A stretch of DNA of 64,000 nucleotides from Archangium lansingense (GTDB taxonomy: Bacteria > Myxococcota > Myxococcia > Myxococcales > Myxococcaceae). The position numbers were made by a program, and so were the translations under genes. The stretch's first letter is position 1, and each line of letters opens with the position of its first letter. The DNA is taken from positions 5,394,001 through 5,458,000 of the forward strand of contig NZ_JAPNKA010000001.1 in the NCBI RefSeq assembly GCF_026626635.1. The letters are read 5' to 3'. The notes beneath the pieces were generated by a model. The model had not been told where the DNA came from. It was given only the letters and a program-made list of their open reading frames with translations, and ran no database searches. Below, piece after piece: positions 44,504 through 51,237 of this stretch.

Positions 44504-46390
44504 GTGTTGCGTACGCGTTTCCTTGCTGCAGCGCTGTTCGCCCTTCCCCTCGCCGCGTGCGACGTAGACAACTCCCAGCTCCCCGAGGGAGCCCAGAAGG
44601 CCGAGGAGGCGGATTCGTTCGGTGACGTCCAGGCCGCGCTCGCCGCGCTGCCCTCCGCCAAGGTGGTGGGTGCTGACGAGAAGGGCCTTCCCTTCATGCT
44701 CACCGGCAACCTGGGTACCGCTGGCCAGGGCCTCGCCGTGAACCAGGCGCTGCCCTCCATCGCCGCTGTGTTCCGCCTGAACGCCTCCGACCTCGTGGCC
44801 AAGCGCAGCCGCGTGGACGAGCAGGGCGTCACCCACATCCGCTATGGCCAGATGAAGAACGGCCTGCCGGTGGTGAACGAGGAGCTCGTCTTCCACGTGG
44901 ACTCCAACGGCATCATCACCGCCGTCAACGGCACCGCGCACGACGGTGAGATCGTCTCCTCCAAGGCGACCATCTCCCCCGAGGCCGCCGTGATCTCCGC
45001 CCTCGACGCCACCACGGGCCGCCACCTCGCCTCCGAGGGCTCGCGCCTGGTGTACGTGCGCTCCAACCAGGACGGTAAGCTCAAGCTCGCCTTCGAGGTG
45101 ACGGTGACGGGCGAGGGTTCGGAGTCGCCCATCCGCGATCTCGTCTACGTGAGCGCGAAGGACGGCTCGCTGGTGCAGCGCAACTCGAAGATCCACACCG
45201 CGCTCAACCGCAAGGTGTACTCGGCCAACAACGGCTCCAGCACGCCGGGTACCCTCAAGCGCTCCGAGGGCGGCGCCGCCACAGGTGACGCGCACGTCGA
45301 CGGCAACTACGACAAGCTGGGTGGCACGTACAACTGCTACAAGAACAACTTCAACCGCGACTCGTTCAACAACGCGGGCGCCACGCTCACCAGCACGGTG
45401 CACTACAGCAGCAACTACGTGAACGCCTACTGGGACGGCACCCAGATGGTGTACGGCGATGGCGACGGCGTGAACTCGGGCATGCTCGGCCTGTCCGCGG
45501 ACGTGACCACGCACGAGCTCACCCACGCGGTGACCGAGTACGAGTCCAACCTCACCTACTCGGGTGAGTCCGGCGGCCTCAACGAGGCGATGAGCGACAT
45601 CTTCGGCGCCTACTGCGAGAGCTACGCCTCGGGCACCTGGGCCACCACCAACGCGGTGTTCATGGTCGGCGACGACATCTGGACCCCGGCCACCCCGAAC
45701 GACGCGCTCCGCTACATGTACGATCCGGCCAAGGACGGCGCCTCGCTCGACTACTGGACGAGCAGCTCTGGCAGCGTGGACGTGCACTACAGCTCGGGCA
45801 TCGCCAACCTGGCCTTCACGCTGCTCTCCAAGGGCGGCACGCACCCGCGCGGCAAGAGCACCACCGTCGTTCCGGCGATCGGCGTGCAGAAGGCGGGCGC
45901 CATCTTCTACAAGGCCAACACGGACTACATGACGGCCTCCACCAACTACGCCCAGGCGAAGACGTACACCGAGCAGGCCGCCACGGCCCTCTACGGTGCG
46001 GGTTCCGCCGAGCTGGCCGCCGTGACGGCGACCTGGACCGCGGTGGGCGTGGGCGTGGTGGTGCCGCCCCCGACGTCCCTCCCGCTGACCAACGGCGTGG
46101 CGAAGACGGGTCTGGGCGCCTCCACGGGCAACGCGCTGTACTACTACCTGGACGTTCCGGCCAGCAAGGCGTCCACCTACGTCCTCAGCGGCGGCACGGG
46201 TGACGCGGACCTGTACGTGAAGGCGGGCGCCACGCCGACCACGTCCTTGTACGACTGCCGTCCGTACCTGAGCGGCAACGCCGAGACGTGCAACATCGCG
46301 GCGAAGACGGCGGCCACCCGTATCTACGTGATGGTTCGCGCCTACAGCACCTTCTCGAGCGTCTCGCTCAAGGGCTCCTACACGCCCTGA
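44504..46390 (+). CDS. Secreted M4 (thermolysin-family) metalloprotease with PPC domain
   Basis: Starts at GTG 44504 after GGAG. The 628-residue prepro-protein has an export signal with a possible lipobox (LPLAACDVD). An FTP/PepSY propeptide follows (residues 60-210, HIRYGQMKNGLPVVNEELVF). The catalytic domain has HELTHAVTEYES (zinc), GGLNEAMSDIFGAY (third ligand) and the active-site His in VDVHYSSGIANLAF. The C-terminal PPC domain (YYYLDVPASKASTYVLSGGTGDADLY) is usually removed. It lies between lanA1 and lanA2, so a role in trimming secreted lanthipeptides is possible but unproved. General extracellular digestion is the default. Confidence 0.93.
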   Translation: MLRTRFLAAALFALPLAACDVDNSQLPEGAQKAEEADSFGDVQAALAALPSAKVVGADEKGLPFMLTGNLGTAGQGLAVNQALPSIAAVFRLNASDLVAKRSRVDEQGVTHIRYGQMKNGLPVVNEELVFHVDSNGIITAVNGTAHDGEIVSSKATISPEAAVISALDATTGRHLASEGSRLVYVRSNQDGKLKLAFEVTVTGEGSESPIRDLVYVSAKDGSLVQRNSKIHTALNRKVYSANNGSSTPGTLKRSEGGAATGDAHVDGNYDKLGGTYNCYKNNFNRDSFNNAGATLTSTVHYSSNYVNAYWDGTQMVYGDGDGVNSGMLGLSADVTTHELTHAVTEYESNLTYSGESGGLNEAMSDIFGAYCESYASGTWATTNAVFMVGDDIWTPATPNDALRYMYDPAKDGASLDYWTSSSGSVDVHYSSGIANLAFTLLSKGGTHPRGKSTTVVPAIGVQKAGAIFYKANTDYMTASTNYAQAKTYTEQAATALYGAGSAELAAVTATWTAVGVGVVVPPPTSLPLTNGVAKTGLGASTGNALYYYLDVPASKASTYVLSGGTGDADLYVKAGATPTTSLYDCRPYLSGNAETCNIAAKTAATRIYVMVRAYSTFSSVSLKGSYTP

Positions 46391-46417
46391 TCGTTGAAGC
46401 CAGATTGAGCTGAACGG

Positions 46418-46455
46418 GCCCCTGGGAGGCATGCCTCCCGGGGGCTTCGTCTTTT
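46418..46455 (+). terminator. Intrinsic terminator of the M4 protease gene
   Basis: GCCCCTGGGAGGC and GCCTCCCGGGGGC pair around a 2-base loop with one mismatch and are followed by TTCGTCTTTT. It begins 28 bases after the stop codon. Confidence 0.85.
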
Positions 46456-46495
46456 CCTGACGTGCGTGGAGGTCAGCCGGGCTGGGGGGAGACGC

Positions 46496-46747
46496 TCACA
46501 TGACCTCGAGCGGCTCGGGAGCCGGGCAGCACGCAATGATTCCGCACGTCAGTTGCTCCGGACCGGTACAACCGGTGGCGGGCACCACGGCGCGCAGTCC
46601 GCCAGTGATTCCCAGCAGCGCCTCTTCATCGAGCTCGGTCAACGCCTTGCCCGAGGGAGACTCGGGGAGGGAGGCACGCTCCTCGGCGGAAAGGCTGGCG
46701 CGGAAGGCGGGGTCCTTCCAAGCACGGACAATCCATTCCTTTTTCAT
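46496..46747 (-). CDS. Lanthipeptide precursor LanA2
   Basis: The 83-residue precursor is nearly identical to LanA1 in the leader (MKKEWIVRAWKDPAFRASL, PESPSGKALTELDE, then GITGG). The core LRAVVPATGC-TGPEQLTCGIIACC-PAPEPLEVM differs from that of LanA1 mainly at the ends and has an extra adjacent Cys. The shared TGCTGP..TCGI pattern suggests the same ring layout. The SD is buried in an 11-bp hairpin stem. It could share a transcript with lanA3, which lies upstream on the same strand. Confidence 0.92.
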   Translation of the reverse strand: MKKEWIVRAWKDPAFRASLSAEERASLPESPSGKALTELDEEALLGITGGLRAVVPATGCTGPEQLTCGIIACCPAPEPLEVM

Positions 46748-46749
46748 GT

Positions 46750-46805
46750 CATTCACTCCAGGGTTGGAGCCGGGCGTCACACCCGGCACCCGGTTGGAGT
46801 GAATG
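46750..46805 (-). repeat. Precursor-associated hairpin element, copy 2
   Basis: The best copy. On the minus strand CATTCACTCCA and TGGAGTGAATG form a perfect 11-bp outer stem with an inner GCCGGG/CCCGGC stem. The 3' arm holds the lanA2 SD (GGAGTG), and the stem ends three bases before the ATG. It lies between the lanA3 stop and the lanA2 start. Confidence 0.8.
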
Positions 46806-46851
46806 GAGCCCTGATGTGACAGGGATTTCTGACGTCTGGCTGAAGCTCAGC

Positions 46852-47112
46852 TCACTCCTTGACGATGGGCGGCGTCATCGCAATGCAGCGTGGACCGCCA
46901 ACCGTGTTGCAGATGAGGCGGAAGCTGATGGGGCATCCAATCGAGGTGTTGGGAGGGCAGTGGCCACCCACGGCACCATCCAGGTCTGTCTCGTCGAGCT
47001 CGCTCATGGGTCTGCCAGAGGGGCTCTCCGGAATCTCTGTGCGCTGCTCGGCGGTAAGGCTCGCGCGGAACGCCGGGTCCTTCCAGGCCCTGACAATCAT
47101 TTCCTTCTTCAT
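46852..47112 (-). CDS. Lanthipeptide precursor LanA3, divergent core
   Basis: The leader keeps the family pattern (MKKEMIVRAWKDPAFRASL, IPESPSGRPMSELDE, then GAVGG) in an 86-residue precursor. The core is unrelated to LanA1/A2: HCPPNTSIGCPISFRLIC then NTVGGPRC and IAMTPPIVKE, with four Cys and several Ser/Thr. An AAGGA site precedes the ATG. The product would be a distinct lanthipeptide, perhaps the partner of a two-component pair. Confidence 0.88.
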   Translation of the reverse strand: MKKEMIVRAWKDPAFRASLTAEQRTEIPESPSGRPMSELDETDLDGAVGGHCPPNTSIGCPISFRLICNTVGGPRCIAMTPPIVKE

Positions 47113-47237
47113 GACACCTATTCCTTGTGGCCGGGCACTCATCGAGCCCGTCATCCAGGTAGAGGTGCGTGAAGAAGTCGTGAGGCATCCGTGCCAGCAG
47201 GCGTCGAGGGTGTGGGTCGGAGACCTTCCGGACCACA

Positions 47238-47266
47238 CGATTCCACACGAGTTGAAAGTCCGCGGA
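47238..47266 (-). pseudogene. Decayed lanthipeptide core remnant
   Basis: On the minus strand this stretch encodes RTFNSCGIV, against RTLNSCGIV at the C-terminus of LanA4, with matching DNA (ACTCGTG[TC]GGAATCGT). No leader is found upstream and no stop follows in frame. It appears to be the 3' scrap of a fifth precursor gene, upstream of lanA3. Confidence 0.6.
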
Positions 47267-47328
47267 CCTCGGCGAAGGCCGTTCCCCAGCGCGGCAGCGC
47301 CAGGCGGGGCTGTCACTGAAAAATGAGT

Positions 47329-47357
47329 TTACCCGTTTTGTTGGAAAAGTTTACTAT
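47329..47357 (+). promoter_or_regulatory. AT-rich candidate promoter for the hybrid kinase
   Basis: TTACCC and TACTAT are spaced by 17 bases in a locally AT-rich patch (about 47320-47370) that stands out from the GC-rich surroundings. It lies 55 bases before the kinase ATG. The match to sigma-70 consensus is only moderate. Confidence 0.3.
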
Positions 47358-47411
47358 CGAATAGTTTCGGGGGTGCTCAGGGCGCCCCCTCTTGATTTCT
47401 AGGGCAGGGCG

Positions 47412-49358
47412 ATGCCGGTGACGCTGGATGTGGTGCGGCCGTGGAGCATGAGCGATGGCCTCTCGCTGGGGCTCTACCTCGTGGCGGTTCCCTCAGGAAG
47501 GGTTCTCTATGCCAACCAGCGGTTCTGCCAGCTAGGAGGTCTCGAGACGCTGGAGGAGCTCATCCGGCAAGGGGAGGCCACCCACTCGCGCATCCTCCAC
47601 AGCCTTCCGGCCACCCACGCGGAGGCCCTCTTCCAGACGCAGCTTTCCCCCTGTGGACAGCCCCCCTCCGAGCGGGAAGAGCGCCAGGTGGCGCTTGCCG
47701 ATGGACGCATGCTCCGCCGCATCTCGACGCCCGTGTGCGATGCCGCGGGCAAGGTGACCTGCCAGTTGTACCTGTTCGAGGATGTCACCGAGCGCACGCG
47801 CGCCGAGGAGGCCCTCCGGCGTTCGGAGCAGAGCTACCGCAAGGTCATCGAGAACGGTCCCGAGGCCGTCTTCGTCCACACCGGCCAGCGCTTCATCTAC
47901 GTCAACCCGATGCTGCTCAAGGCGCTCAGATATGAGGACGCGAGCGAGCTCATTGGGCAGCCCATCTTGACCATCGTCCATCCGGACGATCGCGAGCTGG
48001 TGCGGCAGCGGATCCACACCGCGGCGGATCTGGGTGAGCTGGCCCCGCTGCGAGAGATTCGCTACCTGCGGCGGGACGGCACCTGGTTCGACGCCGAGAG
48101 CACGGGGTTGCCCATCGAGTTCAATGGGGCGAAGGCGGTCGTGGTGATGGCGCGAGACGTCACCGAGCGCAAGAGGATGCAGGCCCAACTGCTACAGACG
48201 GACCGGTTGTCGATGGTGGGCACACTCTCCGCCGGAGTCGGGCATGAGATCAACAATCCCCTGTCCTACGTGCAGGCCAACCTCTCCCTGGCGCTGGAGT
48301 CCACGAGGCAGCTCGTCAAGGAGGGCGTGGAGGCTGGGCTCGGCGGCCCGGATGCGCAGCGGCGGGCCGAGCAGCTCCGGGAGCTGGAGACCCTGCTCCA
48401 GGAGGCCCACGAGGGAGCCCTCCGGGTGCGCAACATCGTGCGCGACCTCAAGAGCTTCTCGCGCCAAGAGGAGGTAGAGCGGAGGACCGCGGTGGATGTG
48501 CGGGAGCCCCTCGCCTTCTCCCTCAAGATGGCGGCCAGTGAGCTGCGCCACCGTGCTCAGCTCATCACGAAGTATGAGCCTGTCCCTCTGGTGCACGCCG
48601 ACGCGTCCCGCCTTGGACAGGTCTTCCTCAACTTGCTGATCAACGCGGTGCAGGCCCTCCCCGAGGAGGGCTCCACCCAAAACACCATCACCGTTGGGGT
48701 CCGGCTCGATACGAGCGGCCGGGTCGCCGTGGACGTGAGCGATACCGGCGCTGGCATTCCTCCCGAGGTGCTCGCGCGCATCTTTGATCCATTCTTCACC
48801 ACCAAGCCGGTGGGGAAGGGGACGGGGCTGGGCCTGTCCATCTGCCATGGGATCATCCGCGGCTTCGGCGGGGAGATCTCCGTCCACAGCGAGGTTGGGC
48901 GCGGTACCACCTTCACCGTCCTCCTGCCGGCGATGCAGCCGGTGGCGGCTGCTGCCTCGTCTCCGGACTCGCAGGTGAGCCGCTCCGAGCGTCGCGGGCG
49001 CATGCTGATCATCGACGATGAGCCGCTGGTCGCACGCTCGCTGTCGCGGCTCATTGGCCGGCAGCATCATGTGACGGTGGCGGTAACCAGCCAGGATGGA
49101 ATGGCGCAGCTCACTTCCGGTGAGCCGTTCGACATCATCTTCTGTGATCTGATGATGCCGGGCCTCACGGGCATGGACATCTATGAGCAGCTGCGCGAGT
49201 GCAGGCCTGAGCTTGCCCCGCGCTTTGTCTTCATCACCGGGGGTTCCTATACCCCGCGCGCACGCCAGTTCATGGAGGCGGTCCCCAACGCCTGGATGGA
49301 GAAGCCCTTCGATGTGCAGCAGCTCCGGCGTCTGATTGGGAAGGTCCTCGAGACCTGA
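47412..49358 (+). CDS. PAS-containing hybrid sensor histidine kinase
   Basis: A 648-residue soluble kinase. A first PAS-like domain is near residues 15-125 (GLYLVAVPSGRVLYANQRFC) and a second at 140-260 (YRKVIENGPEAVFVHTGQRF, VVMARDVTERKRM). HisKA has the phospho-His in GVGHEINNPLSYV near residue 278. HATPase_c is at about 380-520 (DTGAGIPPEVLARIFDPFFT, GTGLGLSICHGIIRGFGG). The C-terminal receiver has the acceptor Asp in IIFCDLMMPGLTGMD. No membrane segment is present. It sits among the lanthipeptide genes and may regulate them, but no partner regulator is adjacent. Confidence 0.93.
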   Translation: MPVTLDVVRPWSMSDGLSLGLYLVAVPSGRVLYANQRFCQLGGLETLEELIRQGEATHSRILHSLPATHAEALFQTQLSPCGQPPSEREERQVALADGRMLRRISTPVCDAAGKVTCQLYLFEDVTERTRAEEALRRSEQSYRKVIENGPEAVFVHTGQRFIYVNPMLLKALRYEDASELIGQPILTIVHPDDRELVRQRIHTAADLGELAPLREIRYLRRDGTWFDAESTGLPIEFNGAKAVVVMARDVTERKRMQAQLLQTDRLSMVGTLSAGVGHEINNPLSYVQANLSLALESTRQLVKEGVEAGLGGPDAQRRAEQLRELETLLQEAHEGALRVRNIVRDLKSFSRQEEVERRTAVDVREPLAFSLKMAASELRHRAQLITKYEPVPLVHADASRLGQVFLNLLINAVQALPEEGSTQNTITVGVRLDTSGRVAVDVSDTGAGIPPEVLARIFDPFFTTKPVGKGTGLGLSICHGIIRGFGGEISVHSEVGRGTTFTVLLPAMQPVAAAASSPDSQVSRSERRGRMLIIDDEPLVARSLSRLIGRQHHVTVAVTSQDGMAQLTSGEPFDIIFCDLMMPGLTGMDIYEQLRECRPELAPRFVFITGGSYTPRARQFMEAVPNAWMEKPFDVQQLRRLIGKVLET

Positions 49359-49400
49359 TGCGTGTTTCTGGAGTTTCTTCATTCAAGAGAGGAGTTCACG

Positions 49401-50480
49401 ATGATTGACGGGACGTTCGTCATTGACGCGGTAACACACGCCTACAATCTCCACCCATCCAACTACCGCGCCGCCCGGTATGCCGAGTCGCTGGCTCAGC
49501 TCATCTATGGGCTGCACAGTGGACTTTCGGATGAAGAGTACCGGGTCTCCGAGCCGCATCGCTTCCTCAAGGACTGGTCCATCCACGAGCTGGCCCACCT
49601 GCTTTTCGTGGAAGGTGACGTTGACCTGGCGGTCCATCACGTCCTGCCGCTGCAGACGCTCTACCACGATGGCTTGTGTTCGTATGAGAAGACCCGGGAG
49701 ATTCGCAAGCGCTACCCGGATCGCTTCCTGGTCTATGCCGGGGTGGACCCGCTGCGTGGCACGGCGGCCCTGGATGATCTGGAGTACCAGGTCGAGTCGC
49801 TGCAACCCAGCGGCTTGAAGCTCTACCCCGCGGCCTGGCTGAGTGATTCGTTCCGCCACACCGGCTGGCGCATGGATGATGCACGCATCGCGTTCCCCCT
49901 CTTCGAGCGGGCGCGCAAGCTGGGCATCAAGAACATCGCCGTCCACAAGGGTCTGCCGATGGGTGCGGTGCCCATCGAGGCCTACAAGGTGGATGACATT
50001 GGCGGCGCGGCGGATGCCTTTCCCGAGCTGAACTTCGAGATCGTGCACGGCGGTATGGCCTTCCTGGACGAGACGGGGATGCAGCTGTCGCTGTTCCCCA
50101 ACGTGTATGTCAATCTGGAGGTGACGGGAGCGCTCATCGTGAAGCGCGAGCGCTGGTTTGCCGAGGCGCTGGCCGGGCTATTGAAGTGGGCTGGACCGGC
50201 GAAGATCATGTGGGGGTCTGGCACGGTCTTCTGTCATCCCCATCCGGCCATCCACAAGTTCTGGCATGACTTCCAACTGCCGGATGATCTGGTGAAGGTT
50301 GCCGGCATGCAGCTGACGCCGGAGATCAAGCGGATGATCCTTGGGGAGAACTACGCTCGGTACGCGGGCGTCGACATCGAAGCCGTCAAGGCCCGCATCG
50401 CTCATGACAAGTTTTCCAAGCGGCGTGCCCAGGGGCGTGCCCGGCCCTATAGCTACACGGAGGATGGCCATGACGCTTGA
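49401..50480 (+). CDS. Amidohydrolase-2 (ACMSD-like) family protein with altered metal ligands
   Basis: Start at 49401 follows GAGGAG. The 359-residue protein has the TIM-barrel pattern of amidohydrolase-2/aminocarboxymuconate decarboxylase relatives (FLVYAGVDPLRG, LQPSGLKLYP, GIKNIAVHKGLPMG, FEIVHGGMAFLDETG, MWGSGTVFCHPHPAI). The N-terminal HxH motif is reduced to THAY, and the usual GSD/GTD Asp is Gly (WGSGT), so metal chemistry is probably changed. It overlaps the DUF59 gene by 11 bases, so the two act together. It lies between lanA3 and lanA4, and a tailoring role is speculative. Confidence 0.75.
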   Translation: MIDGTFVIDAVTHAYNLHPSNYRAARYAESLAQLIYGLHSGLSDEEYRVSEPHRFLKDWSIHELAHLLFVEGDVDLAVHHVLPLQTLYHDGLCSYEKTREIRKRYPDRFLVYAGVDPLRGTAALDDLEYQVESLQPSGLKLYPAAWLSDSFRHTGWRMDDARIAFPLFERARKLGIKNIAVHKGLPMGAVPIEAYKVDDIGGAADAFPELNFEIVHGGMAFLDETGMQLSLFPNVYVNLEVTGALIVKRERWFAEALAGLLKWAGPAKIMWGSGTVFCHPHPAIHKFWHDFQLPDDLVKVAGMQLTPEIKRMILGENYARYAGVDIEAVKARIAHDKFSKRRAQGRARPYSYTEDGHDA

Positions 50481-50835
50481 GAGCGATCTGCTGGCACGGA
50501 TTCAGACCATTCCGGATCCCTGCAGCCTGGCCACCGGGGTGCCGCTGAGCATTGGTGAGATGGGGTTGCTCCAGGCCCTCGAGTGCAGCGAGGGGAGGGT
50601 GACCGTGCGCCTCCAGCTCACCTCGCCCATGTGCATGATGGCGGCCTACTTCATGCGTGAAATCGAGCAGCGCTTGAGCTCCCATGCGGACGTCCAGTCG
50701 GTGCATGTGGAGTTCGATCATGCGCTGGAGTGGAGACCCGAGCACATCTCGGCTGAGGGTCGCCAGCGGCTGTCGGAGCGGCGCATCACGATGATTGGCG
50801 GGCGCATGCTGCCCTCCGCCGGAAGAGATTCCTGA
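50470..50835 (+). CDS. DUF59/MIP18-family (PaaD-like) protein
   Basis: ATG 50470 is chosen because GGAGG lies six bases upstream. The 121-residue product has the DUF59 pattern: IPDPCSLATGVPLSIGEMGL, VTVRLQLTSPMCMMAAYF with the conserved Cys, VQSVHVEFDHALEWRPEHI. Relatives help iron-sulfur cluster insertion or oxygenase maturation (SufT, PaaD). It overlaps the amidohydrolase-like gene, suggesting that it matures or partners that protein. Confidence 0.82.
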   Translation: MTLESDLLARIQTIPDPCSLATGVPLSIGEMGLLQALECSEGRVTVRLQLTSPMCMMAAYFMREIEQRLSSHADVQSVHVEFDHALEWRPEHISAEGRQRLSERRITMIGGRMLPSAGRDS

Positions 50836-50843
50836 CGCTCTTC

Positions 50844-50891
50844 CACTCCAGGGCTGGTGCCGAGCGTTAGGCCCGGCACCAGCTTGGAGCG
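50844..50891. repeat. Precursor-associated hairpin element, copy 3 (bidirectional terminator position)
   Basis: CTCCA-GGGCTGGTGCCG pairs with CGGCACCAGC-TTGGAG. The sequence aligns along its length with the elements upstream of lanA1 and lanA2. Here no precursor start follows; the element lies between the convergent stops of the DUF59 gene and lanA4 and could terminate both. Confidence 0.7.
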
Positions 50892-50892
50892 G

Positions 50893-51144
50893 TTACACGC
50901 AGGCGACGATTCCGCACGAGTTGAGGGTCCGCTGACAGTCGAAGAAAGTGGGAGCAGGGCAGCGGAAGGTGTCAATCGAGTACTCTGGCTTCCTGCCGCC
51001 GGAGATGCCGAACAGCTCATCCTCGTCGAGCTCGGTCATCGCCCTCCCGGAAGGAGACTCGGGGAGGGACGCGCGCTCCTCGTCAGTGAGGCTCGCGCGG
51101 TACGCCGGATCCTTCCAGGCCCTGACAATCATTTCCTTTTTCAA
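50893..51144 (-). CDS. Lanthipeptide precursor LanA4
   Basis: The 83-residue precursor starts at a TTG codon preceded by AAGGAGG, an unusual start supported by the leader homology (KKEMIVRAWKDPAYRASL, LPESPSGRAMTELDE, GISGG). The core is RKPEYSIDTFRC-PAPTFFDC-QRTLNSCGIVACV, with four Cys and few Ser/Thr. The C-terminal SCGIVAC recalls the TCGI.xC end of LanA1/A2. It is oriented like and lies just downstream of the exporter operon, about 94 bases after the LanT stop. Confidence 0.9.
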   Translation of the reverse strand: MKKEMIVRAWKDPAYRASLTDEERASLPESPSGRAMTELDEDELFGISGGRKPEYSIDTFRCPAPTFFDCQRTLNSCGIVACV

Positions 51145-51237
51145 GCCATCCTCCTTGGGGACTGCCTGTCTCGGATGTTCGACCCAGGCATTTGGAGAGA
51201 GTCCGTGGAAGGAATTGGTGACGCGGAGAGGTGAGAC

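Noticed and set aside
44309..46432. 707-residue minus-strand open frame
   Set aside because: Antisense to the M4 protease, whose catalytic motifs are complete.
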